A stretch of DNA of 64,000 nucleotides from Notospermus geniculatus (lineage: Eukaryota > Nemertea > Pilidiophora > Heteronemertea > Lineidae). Location: assembly GCA_002633025.1 (NCBI GenBank), contig NMRB01000179.1, positions 389,787-453,786 on the forward strand. The letters run 5' to 3'. A program made the position numbers and the translations under genes. The notes below the pieces were generated by a model, which was given only the letters and a program-made list of their open reading frames with translations, was not told the origin of the DNA and searched no databases. Below, piece by piece: positions 55,693 through 64,000 of this stretch (within the stretch, counting starts at the first letter, position 1; every line of letters begins with the position of its first letter).

Positions 55693-56076
55693 CTCCTGTG
55701 ATCTGGTAAAACCTAGTAAGTCACTTTTTTATGAAAATTGAGTTGGCCCCAAATTTGAACTTACTAGGTATTATCCCTTCATATTATGAAATAAAAATGC
55801 ATAAAACCCGTCTCAGTAAGGTTCTTGTTGATGAAAACCGTAACCACTGAAATAACTTTGATCAGGAAAAAACGCTCTAAGTCATTGTAACCTGATTAAG
55901 CCATCAAACCAAATGAAATGTTATGCACTGGAAAGACCTTCCATTATGCCCAACTAAAAAAGGCAACAGGAAATTCCTTTTGTCTCCTGGAGCTTAATCC
56001 TGTAGGAAAACGGTTTTCCTTGATTTTCTCAAAATTGTCGTAATGAGACTTACTAGGTTTTACCAGATCACAGGAG
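55693..56076. mobile_element. 'CTCCTGTGATCTGGTAAAAC' element (nested)
   Basis: CTCCTGTGATCTGGTAAAAC at the left mirrors GTTTTACCAGATCACAGGAG at the right, continuing through CTAGTAAGTC for about 30 bp. Confidence 0.92.
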
Positions 56077-56290
56077 AGGCGCGGACGCGTTTTTTCGAAT
56101 CTGTCATAATATTATGTAGACTCTGGCGATTTTTTTCGCGCCCGCTTGCTGCCCACATCATTTCCTTTCAATTTCCCTGAATTCCTGGGAATTCCCCTGG
56201 AATTCCCACCGACCGAAGACCATCTCCCGCGTCTGTGCCCGTTTCCCGTCGTGGAAACACAACAGCCCGCGCCCGTCACCGCATCCGCGT

Positions 56291-56400
56291 CCGCACCCGC
56301 CTCGTCGGCGCGGACATCTTCGGCACCCGCCTGCAACGACAGCCCTCGCTGGCCCTGACCCCCTCTGCCAAAAATCCTGGATCCGCGCCTGGTGAAGGGA
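56291..56400. repeat. GGATCC-type SINE/MITE tail
   Basis: TCGGCGCGGACATCTTCGG, CTGCAACGACAGCCCTCG and CCTGGATCCGCGCCTGG. Same family as the insertion in the helicase intron (350-425). Confidence 0.75.
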
Positions 56401-57100
56401 GCGAAGTTCGAAGGCGAAATGACCGTACAGGCCTTGATATGTCGAGATGTGAGACTGCGGTATTTCTCGCATCCGATTTGTTATTTTCGATTCAGCGGAC
56501 CAACAGATCATACACGTACACTGTATTTACTCTTTCAATAGTTTTTTTGACCGCATTTTAGTCCCGCGTTTAGGTACATTTACATGTACATGTATGATGA
56601 TTTACAATCAGCGGAACTTTAATACAGTTACCGTCAAAACTTTACAAGGATGCTCGCTTATAAAGTTTTGGTTATCCAGATGCAACAGTAATTGCCTCTA
56701 AATATTTTGCACAAAATTGGCCTATTCCTGCATGATGGAATATTTCTTTCTAAAGGGTAAGGGATTATGTTGCACCGGTTGTCTATCTCGATGTAATAGC
56801 TGTTCGGAAATATATTTGCATGCACAATTATGTCATTAAATTATCATATTTCAAACACAGAATCTCGACCAAGTCATTATGACCGATTTACGAACCCGAG
56901 ATGCGAGTCGCAAAATCCACCCTAACTGTAGGTCCATGTTTATTTCTCGGTGCATGTGGTGCTACCAACCGCACGTCCTTGGTTTTGCTTATGCATGAGT
57001 TGATGTAGGCGCTCGGAGGGCCACAAGCGCCAATTTTGTATTCCGCGAGATCGTCATCATAATAGTTAATAAATTGCACGAATTATGGTGATGTGAAATT

Positions 57101-57423
57101 ATGGCTCGTCAGTTATATAACAGTTCTCTATCTCTCGGAGAAGATACCAGTAGCCTCGACAAAGAAGTCGATTCTTATTTGCTAACCCTCCGTGTGGTCT
57201 TCGTCATCGTCACAAAGTACTTATGGATACCCGTCACGGTATTTGGACTCATTGGGAATTTTCTCTCAATAAGTATAACACTCCAAAAGGATAACCGAAA
57301 GATATCAACGTGTAACTATATGACAGGTCTAGCGGTGGCTGATTCGGTTGTCCTCGTTGACTATGTCGCCGGCATGACGATCCACCATCATGGAACCGAA
57401 AAACCACCCGCACTCGTCGCACA
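57101..57423 (+). CDS. GPCR 1 exon 1 (helices 1-2)
   Basis: Starts MARQLYNSSLSLGED and ends ..EKPPALVA plus two bases of the next codon, before a GTAAGT donor. Covers helices 1 and 2 with LQKDNRKISTCNY as the first intracellular loop. Confidence 0.9.
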
Positions 57424-59880
57424 GTAAGTCAACGTCATGTTGTTTTTGGCAATACACTTTATAATGTCCCCATCACACTGATCTAGTTCTCAGTAAAGCC
57501 TGCCGCACACTGGAGCTATCTGCTGAGCAAAAGTCATTCGAGACTTTTTGCTCAGCAGATCGCGTGTGCGCGTAATTTCGGTGAGTTTTTGCCTCGCGAG
57601 GCAGAAAGCTCGCGTGTGCGCGTATTTTTCGGTGAGCTATCTACTGAGCAAACGGTCTCGAATGACTTTTTGCTCAGCAGATAGCTCCAGTGTGCGGCAG
57701 GCTTACGTTCTTGAAAATGTTGCCGAACGAGCTCAAACTGTGTGCGAACGGAGTAGACGTAGTGGCAAGTTTTTTACAGTCTTTTTACGAACTTCATGCA
57801 CGGGCTCGGACAGGAAGGGTGCTGCACAGAACTTCGAGGCATTATTTGACCAACATTACACGTTCTAGAGCCCGTTTTACGTTTTTTTTAGGATTGGACA
57901 GGACGTTTTCAGAACTATCTCACTGCGACAGTACCTTTAGTGCCCCCACTCAGCTGTTGCGTCTAGAGCGACAGAGGAAAAGTCTTGAGAGGATGGCCTT
58001 CGCAGAATAAAAAGTCGACCGGTGTATCTTTTTTTCAGTGTGGCCCGCGTACCAGTGGGAGATAAAAAAAAGACTTGACAATGAGCGACACACAGAGAAA
58101 TAGTGAGTCTGTCTCCCAGTGTGTTCCAAAAATTGGAGTCACACGGAAAAAATGGCCACACTGTTACACCTGGTTTATTTCAGGTTCATGTGGTATGCTT
58201 CCTACGGTTTTGCTGTCCTCTCTGGGTTTTACCTTGCGGAGATGACAATTGATAGATTGATTGTGGTGAGATTCCCGATGTCTGCTCCAAGGCTCTGCAC
58301 AACACGCCGGGCCTGTCTGATCATGGCCATCACCGCCCTCATCATTCTTGGCCTGAACTTGTATATATTCTTTACCTACAAATATGCCGTGGATCCAACG
58401 ACAGGTAGGATAACTTGGGGACCAGTTATCTTCACCCCCCCCCCCTCACATAACAATAGGTTTAGGACAATAGATTAGGCACTGCCGTACAACGTACGCC
58501 GGGAGCTTCGTAAGAGCTGTCGTAACTTTACGGCGTGCGTAAGCTATTAGGGAGGTTTCAAAATCCAACGATAGACGTAAACGTTAACGACAACGTTACT
58601 TTTGTATCAAAATGCAATATGAAATCTGGTTAATGTGTGGTATGAAAAATAACGTTGTCGTAAAGTTTACGTTCATTGTTTGATTTATAAACCGCCCTAT
58701 TGTCCATTTGCGGGAAACCTATTGTTCACTATCAGCTTAACAAAAGATTTGCGTAACCTTAATCCCAGACACCTAGCCGACACCACTGCTAGGAAAGGTT
58801 TATTCACAAAATTCACTATACTACAAGCTTCCAATTGCATAACTGTAACAGTCCATCAGCAAAGATGCCGGAGTTCTTAAAAAAAAAAATTCCAAAGTTT
58901 TTGTATGTCTTCGTCCACTTACTTTGCTGGTATCATTATATCTCTCCTTTTCCTATGTGTTTGAGTCCTTCCCTTACCATGCATATCCTCAGTAGGACTA
59001 AAAAACGACGCGAATTGCATGGTGTTCGTCCACAGAGTGGATGACGAAAGAGATTGAATTTTTTTTGCCTTTTTCATCGCCGACGGCACCAATAATAGTG
59101 AGGTTTCGCAAACCTGACGAAGTACGAAATACGAAAATCAACTTCATTTCAAGTACCTATTTCTGGAGGTGGTTGCTAACACAAATGTCCGTGCTGCTAC
59201 TGCGTCTTTCAGCATACGACCAAGAGAGTTATGGTGCATCTTGAATTTTTAAATTTCCACTTCGTATCTACGAAATACATTATACATGTATTATGTCATG
59301 GAATGAAGTCCACTTTCGTACTGTATTTCGTACTTCGTGTTTCGTCAGACTTGCGAAACCTCCCTATTATCTTTTTCGTACCGTAGGTGCTAGTGTGATG
59401 ACCATGTCTGTCGACGACCCTCAACTCGAGGCTCTCGGCAACTCCACACAGCTAGCGTTAGGATCAGTCCTGCCTTTCACTGTCATCGTGTTCTGCAATA
59501 TCTGGATCATCACCGTGCTGCACACCGCAGCAAAGGAACGAGGCCGGATGGGCGTCAGCCAGGAAGGCCAGAAAACCAAGGCAAAGGAGACGAATTACTT
59601 GACGAGGATGTTAATCCTGGTCAGCGTTGCTTATGTGGTGACGTCGATTCCTTATAGGATCCAAGAAGTGGTAATGGGGCTCCCAGAAGTAGCCGTTCAC
59701 TACAAGATGAACGAGGAATATTGGTATCTGCGATTTTACATCCAGCATTTTGTTTTTGCAACCTTTTATCATGTTAATTACGGGTTAAATTTTTACCTCT
59801 ATTGCATAGGAGGTGGTAAGAAGTATAGAAATGACGTCAAGGAGAGGTTGAGGAAATTATTTTTCTGTTTGAAGGTATAA
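57101..59880 (+). CDS. Class A orphan GPCR, three exons
   Basis: Rhodopsin-like seven-helix plasma-membrane receptor. Exons 57101-57423, 58184-58404 and 59387-59880 total 1,038 nt and give 345 residues, with matched phases 2 and 1. Seen: an N-glycosylation site (NSS, residue 7); helix 1 with GLIGNF (N53); helix 2 with LAVAD (D81); helix 3 ending in DRLIV (R132) instead of DRY; helix 6 with a proline (SIPYR); helix 7 NFYLY in place of NPxxY; and a basic tail. Residue 3.25 is Ala (A107) and the second extracellular loop has no Cys, so the usual class A disulfide is missing. The NFYLYC ending occurs in lineage-specific invertebrate receptors near the peptide-receptor group. The ligand is unknown. 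A tandem paralogue starts at 62861. Confidence 0.9.
57494..57704. mobile_element. Inverted-repeat element in GPCR 1 intron 1
   Basis: TAAAGCCTGCCGCACACTGG at the left mirrors CCAGTGTGCGGCAGGCTTA at the right. TTTTTGCTCAGCAGAT arms recur inside. Confidence 0.9.
58036..58163. mobile_element. 'CAGTGTGG' element, copy 1, beside exon 2
   Basis: Ends CAGTGTGG / CCACACTG. The body GACTTGACAATG.GC and CAGAGAAA.AGTGAGTCTGT matches 62328-62471. It ends 20 bp before GPCR 1 exon 2. Confidence 0.8.
58184..58404 (+). CDS. GPCR 1 exon 2 (helices 3-4)
   Basis: Acceptor TTTATTTCAG. Completes the Q108 codon, then FMWYASYGFAVLSGFYLAEM and DRLIVVRFP (helix 3) and the RRACLIMAITALIILGLNLY helix 4. Donor GTAGGA, phase 1. 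Confidence 0.9.
58546..58700. mobile_element. 'AACGTTGTCGTAAA' element, copy 1
   Basis: TAGGGAGGTTTCAAAATC at the left, GATTTATAAACCGCCCTA at the right. The interior TGAAAAATAACGTTGTCGTA is shared with 61048-61190. Confidence 0.75.
59093..59369. mobile_element. 'TAATAGTGAGGTTTCGCAAA' element, uninterrupted copy
   Basis: TAATAGTGAGGTTTCGCAAA at the left mirrors TTGCGAAACCTCCCTATTA at the right, with ACGAAATACGAAA arms. It ends 17 bp before GPCR 1 exon 3. Confidence 0.9.
59387..59880 (+). CDS. GPCR 1 exon 3 (helices 5-7, tail)
   Basis: Acceptor TTTTTCGTACCGTAG. Encodes the second extracellular loop, helix 5 (LPFTVIVFCNIWIITVLHTA), the loop TKAKETNYLTRM, helix 6, helix 7 (VNYGLNFYLYCIGGGKKYR) and the tail ERLRKLFFCLKV. 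The stop is at 59878-59880. The FFC Cys could be a palmitoylation site. The repeat-derived frame upstream of 59387 is not coding. Confidence 0.92.
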
Positions 59881-59938
59881 GAACCATGGATCAACAAGCT
59901 CTGAAGAACGATTATAATGTTGACAAATTTCAGCGACA

Positions 59939-60530
59939 GTAATGAGGTTTCGCAAATCTGACGAAACACTATGTACGAAATACGAAATTCAACTTCATTT
60001 CCAGAACTTAAAGATAATGTATCACGGGTATTTTCGCGGGCCACGAAAATCATTGTTTATTTACATTTTGTTTGTTTATGTCCAGTGTTTTATTGTCTTA
60101 TGAGTAATTTGTTGGTGGCGTGCCACTCTAAAAATTATTCTGACACCAAAAGTATTCAATTTGGTGGGTTGGCATGTCCCAAAAAGTCCAAATAACATAA
60201 TGTAAACATCCATGTTTACAAACATTGAATGTAAACAATGAAGTCGTGATACATTATCTTTAATGTATTTCTGGAGATGGTTGGTACCACAAATGTCACT
60301 GGCCGCCAGCGCGTCTTTTCGCTATCATGTAAAACAGGGAGAGTTGAATTTTTAAATTTCCATTTCGTGTCTACGAAGTCTATTACGTCATATACTAAAA
60401 GACGCTGTTGCAGCAGGCGATATTTGTGATACCAACCATCTCTTAATACATTACGTCATGGAAATGAAGTCCAATTTCGTATTATTTTCGTACTTCGCGT
60501 TTCGTTTAGATTTGCGAAACCTCACTATTA
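59939..60530. mobile_element. 'TAATAGTGAGGTTTCGCAAA' element, interrupted copy
   Basis: Same family as 59093-59369 (AATGAGGTTTCGCAAATCTG to TTTGCGAAACCTCACTATTA), split by 60009-60262. It follows the GPCR 1 stop by about 60 bp. Confidence 0.88.
60009..60262. mobile_element. Nested 'TAAAGATAATGTATCACGG' element
   Basis: TAAAGATAATGTATCACGGG at the left mirrors CGTGATACATTATCTTTA at the right. TTTTCGCGGGCCACGAAAA lies inside. The partner is at 44045-44497. Confidence 0.88.
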
Positions 60531-60655
60531 CATGTATCTTGACTAACCAATAACCAAAAATAGATAAGCGAGCAAATAACGCAGGAATAAGTATAGGGCT
60601 TTCAGAGTATTCTTTCAAATGCTAAAAAAAACCTAATCGAAGTACTGATCGTTTG

Positions 60656-60745
60656 ACTTTGCTATACTGTCATTGTTGTTGTTCGGATACAGTACCACAT
60701 TGGCGGTGAGCAAAGTCCTAAACATCAAATGACTCACTGAATGCG
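60656..60745. repeat. 90-bp repeat shared with 63310-63405
   Basis: CTGATCGTTTGACTTTGCT, CATTGTTGTTGTTC.GATAC and GCGAGCAAAGTC..AAACATCA-type words occur in both. The partner lies in intron 1 of the second GPCR. Confidence 0.75.
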
Positions 60746-61047
60746 AGTGAATTTAGCCTACCAGATAATGAAATAGCATTTACTGCGTTGAGAGACGTAT
60801 ACCTACACTATACCTACTAGTACCTATAGAAAGGTATATATAATGCAACCCCTCAAACGGCAAGCTACAGTTGATCCAACTTCGACAAATCTAAGAAAAG
60901 ACCATTCACTGTATATCATTCCAGTGTGGATGAAAGTCAAAGCAATTCGGTGTCCTCACGGAGTCTATATGAGGTTGATATTGTTAGGCTCCGTGATACT
61001 ACGAAAGGCTTCGATCTGGATTTTTGCTTGCCACGCGTCAATGGGAG

Positions 61048-61190
61048 GGAGTTTAAGAAATCAAACGATAAATGTTAACTTAACGTTATTTTTTGCACCG
61101 AAAATGCAATATAAATCTGGTAAATTCGCAGTATGAAAAATAACGTTGTCGTAAAATTAACGTTTATCGTTTGATTTCTTAAACTCTCTA
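61048..61190. mobile_element. 'AACGTTGTCGTAAA' element, copy 2
   Basis: GAGTTTAAGAAATCAAACGA at the left mirrors TCGTTTGATTTCTTAAACTC at the right. Confidence 0.88.
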
Positions 61191-61648
61191 TTGCCAGGTC
61201 AACATGTACCTCGGGTTTGGCGACACCCAAGAGCAATGCTGGAGACGGAAGTTTTTTGTTTGCCGCGGAAATAAAGCGGTTTAACAATCAGTTTCCTTCT
61301 CAGGCGATGTGCTGTCCCCCAAGATTGTTTGCACAGCAAGGAAGCCATGGGTTCGAGTCAGTTGTGCAGGGTGCGAGAGGTTCTAGGTAATTAATTTTTT
61401 AACGCAAACTTCTTAAGTTGTTATTCTGTGGGCAAAGGGACATACATGTATTCCACTCTTCTTCCACATGTCGACATAGGCCTGCTTTCGTGCACTCCTG
61501 ATGGTACTACTTATCGGCAAGGAGGAAATATTCTTGACAATAATGTTAACTACATGTATAATTCCTCCAAGTTCGTCTGTCTCATTAACGTTATATCAGA
61601 TGCGGACTAGCTTCTTGCGGACCCGCTATGTCCCGCAATATGTGCAAA

Positions 61649-61804
61649 AGACGGTTTCGAGGAAAATGGCCGTCCTATTGTGATTGGGGTTTGTTTTGGC
61701 CTTTTCGCAAACACGTTTACTCCTGGCAAAGTTCCATCTCCAAAACTAAGCGAAATATTCACACCAAAACAAACCAACGGGCGCCATTTTCCTCGAAACC
61801 GTCT
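61649..61804. mobile_element. Hairpin element 'GACGGTTTCGAGGAAAATGG'
   Basis: AGACGGTTTCGAGGAAAATG pairs with CATTTTCCTCGAAACCGTCT. Confidence 0.88.
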
Positions 61805-61959
61805 ATTGATCAATCCTACATAATTTGAAAAGACTGCTTGTGGAGGGCGCTTGCTCCCTCACTGAAGGAACCAAACAAGGGGCAAAAAACATTTTTGCCA
61901 AGGAAAGCACATTCAGGACTCAAATAAGTTTCCAGTGCAGAAATTACTGTCGTATGACA

Positions 61960-62089
61960 ATAGAGAGTTTTCGCAAAGGCCCGAAACGCCGACGTGAACG
62001 TCTATCCTGTATCCTGTTGTTCGGTGCTCTCTTCGTGGCATCGAACAATGGGTTTGGCGTTTCGGGGGCTTTGTGAAAACTCCCTAATA
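61960..62089. mobile_element. Hairpin element 'TAGAGAGTTTTCGCAAAGGC'
   Basis: AGAGAGTTTTCGCAAAGGCC and CGAAACGCC pair with GGCGTTTCGGG and GCTTTGTGAAAACTCCCT. Confidence 0.85.
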
Positions 62090-62327
62090 AATAAAAATGA
62101 CGCGCATTTCTGCTCCAGGTAATCAGGTTTGAATGGAGAAAACCTAACGAGCAAAGGAGTTGAATGAAATTATTGCAAGATAGTCGATTCGCGATGAACC
62201 ATACCAAATAAAAGGAATATAACCCAACGATGTCGTCCAACAATTATTATTCAAGACCTACAGGTTCAAAATATCGTTTCGCTCACGTCTAGGCCTGTGT
62301 TGTTCCACAAATGTTGTAAAGATATTT

Positions 62328-62471
62328 CAGTGTGGCTCGTGCGCCAGTGACTGTGACATTACGAATGACGGAATAAGGCGCGACTTGACAATGCGCAATA
62401 CAGAGAAACAGTGAGTCTGTTTCCTAGTGTATTCCAAACAATGGGATGCACAGAGAAAAATGACCACACTG
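62328..62471. mobile_element. 'CAGTGTGG' element, copy 2, upstream of GPCR 2
   Basis: CAGTGTGGCTCGTGCGCCAG start and GACCACACTG end, with a body like 58036-58163. Confidence 0.8.
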
Positions 62472-62860
62472 AAAATCCTGTAGCCTACACGCTGCTTTGC
62501 AATAAGCTGGAAAGCGAAGGATAGTATTTACCATACGATAGCTCAGCACAGACCCACATACGTTTATACATAGGCCTTCATGTAACTTTATCCAACACCA
62601 AATGGGTTCCCCTAGGGCAATTCGAAGTTTAAATTATTACCCTCTATAAAAATGCAATCAGCTTAGTCATGATGTGATCATCTTACAACTGCAATACTCA
62701 GGAATATCAGCTGACGAGTATCCATCGACGTCGTACTCCGTGCTGTGACATTGAGTGAGACGAATCGTCAGTCGGCTCACAAGAGGGTCTACCCTTGTCC
62801 CTTTTGAAACCTCAGGTGAAAACATCATCTGGAAACAAGAGAACTGCCCTGCAAGAGACG

Positions 62861-63159
62861 ATGGCCAGCATGTCGTACAGCGTTGCGGGCGAACTGGAAG
62901 TCGTCGACCTTGAAGTGCTTACCCTGCGCGTGGTTTATCTCGTCGTCACCAAGTATGCGTGGATACCCCTCATGTCGATTGGTCTAATTGGAAATTTCAT
63001 TTCCTTTATCATAGCTCTTCAGAAGGATAACCGGCGAATTTCGACCTGTAATTTTATGGCTGGCCTAGCAATGGCCGACTCGGTTGTCCTGCTTGAATTT
63101 ATTTGGGGAATGGCTGTCCTTCATCATGGGACTGAACCACCCACGATACTTGTTGCTCA
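62861..63159 (+). CDS. GPCR 2 exon 1 (tandem paralogue, partial)
   Basis: First coding exon of a second receptor. MASMSYSVAGELEVVDLEV leads into LTLRVVYLVVTKYAWIPLMS (GPCR 1 has LTLRVVFVIVTKYLWIPVTV), GLIGNF, ALQKDNRRISTCNFMAGLAM and the ADSVVLLE helix 2. It ends in ILVA plus two bases before a GTAAGT donor, at the same residue and phase as GPCR 1 exon 1. An acceptor (CCTCAG at 62815) suggests an upstream untranslated exon, so I prefer the ATG at 62861 over the open frame from 62795. Later exons lie right of the window. It is 5.4 kb from GPCR 1 and in the same direction. Confidence 0.88.
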
Positions 63160-63309
63160 GTAAGTATTTTTCTGAGAACCATGGATTACCAGTTTCTCTA
63201 AATATGAAAACAAATTGACGTCAGCGCCATCCATGAACACTTCTACATGTATTTGGCTAACCAATGACAGGTATGAGTAGGCCTACAAGGCATCCTTGTC
63301 TAACCGAAG

Positions 63310-63405
63310 TTGGCAACTGATCGTTTGACTTTGCTGCTGCCATTGTTGTTGTTCAGATACAATACCACACTGACAGCGAGCAAAGTCGTAAACATCAGGT
63401 GGCAC
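63310..63405. repeat. 90-bp repeat shared with 60656-60745
   Basis: See the partner copy; this one is in intron 1 of the second GPCR. Confidence 0.75.
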
Positions 63406-63416
63406 TGTACGAATTC

Positions 63417-64000
63417 AAGGACAGCCGAATAGACAGATTGCCAAAGTCGGCCATGTTGGACCAAAAGGCAATAACAAACACTGAATGTACAGTGAATGTA
63501 TACCATTGATGTACAGCATGTTTTAAAATGTGCAAAAGCATAAAAGTTTGCCATGAAAATGTCTCAGATAACATCACCATCAGTAATAATACATTAATAT
63601 GCACTAAGCCTTGGCTTACTTTTGGTAAAATAGTAATTCAGAAAAGAAAAAAGAGACTTTTGTGGCTTAACCAACCTTGGGTCCAGGTCTGTGAATCATC
63701 ATGATTCCACACTGTGGGATAGGACCAACACACCTGGAGCTGAGGTTTGGCATAAAAAACGCACGATAAAAGTCTTTTAAAACTTTTTGTGGGAAATATC
63801 TGCAAACATTTCGGCCTGGGCACGGTTCATAACACATGTAGCACTGCTGAGGAGGTGTTTATTTTGTATCTTTTCATGAAAGTTTTGTGTAAATTGCAGG
63901 TTTTAAAACATGCTGTATATCAATGGTGTGCATTCACTGTACATTCAGTGTTTGTTATTGCCTTTTGGTCCAACATGGCCGACTTTGGCAATCTGTCTAT
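63417..64000. mobile_element. Long inverted-repeat element, cut by the window edge
   Basis: 63430-63555 (ATAGACAGATTGCCAAAGTC, GGCCATGTTGGACCAAAAGG, AAACACTGAATGTACAGTGA) is the reverse complement of 63870-64000 with few changes. Both arms are more than 120 bp, around a loop of about 310 bp. Confidence 0.88.

Larger units (their letters stand above)
54792..56290. mobile_element. 'GGCTGCTTTTCC' host element invaded three times
   Basis: Fragments at about 54792-54850, 55633-55691 and 56077-56290 line up in order with the reverse complement of 48189-48527: GCTGCTTTTCC.CGAGGCGTG and GGAAAAATCGAT; then CCACGACGCGGGTGCGGCTG; then GCGATTTTTTTCGCGCCCGC and CTTGCTGCCC with GGAATTCCCCTGG. Between them sit three other elements. 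Confidence 0.8.

Noticed and set aside
59293-59386. Extension of GPCR 1 exon 3 upstream to 59293
   Set aside because: That part is the right end of a mobile element; the AG acceptor at 59386 has the phase needed by exon 2.
61303-61395. tRNA-like B box (GGGTTCGAGTC)
   Set aside because: No matching A box or cloverleaf around it.

Overview
This is a eukaryotic nuclear window. Genes are split by GT-AG introns and sit in long non-coding stretches packed with short inverted-repeat elements. Words such as TACATGTA, ACCGGTA and TAGGCCTA recur. Together with the gene content, this suggests a marine invertebrate animal, for example an ambulacrarian, cephalochordate or lophotrochozoan. I cannot narrow it further from sequence alone.

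Layout. (1) 1-600, + strand: two internal exons of a DEAH-box RNA helicase. The gene enters from the left and is lost at a single N at 604. (2) 7446-23639, - strand: a complete castor (CASZ1-type) zinc-finger transcription factor gene. I resolved ten coding exons whose splice phases all agree, including one 118-nt exon that looks like nothing in isolation, plus a 5' UTR acceptor. The protein is about 1,789 residues with 12 castor-type fingers. (3) 24 kb to 57 kb: no recognised gene. There are a few weak candidate exons, and the rest is dominated by miniature inverted-repeat elements (MITE-like), tandem arrays and composite repeats. (4) 57101-59880, + strand: a complete three-exon class A orphan GPCR. 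(5) 62861-63159, + strand: the first coding exon of a tandem paralogue that runs off the right edge.

The castor gene is a nuclear transcription regulator. The GPCR pair is a local receptor duplication. Nothing in the sequence links them functionally. The most informative non-gene structure is layered transposon history: at least seven cases where one inverted-repeat element sits inside another, some with visible target duplications. One host element near 55 kb has been hit three times. Several elements lie within about 25 bp of receptor splice acceptors. Assembly faults matter here: single Ns at 604, 8690, 29456 and 42859 and a 45-N gap at 48863-48907. The N at 8690 carries an unmerged 50-bp overlap that falsely inserts 17 codons into castor. 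I found no CRISPR array, no rRNA or intact tRNA gene, and no clearly new biological system. The best leads are the decayed duplicate castor exon, the hidden minus-strand exon candidates at 45-54 kb, and the nested elements.
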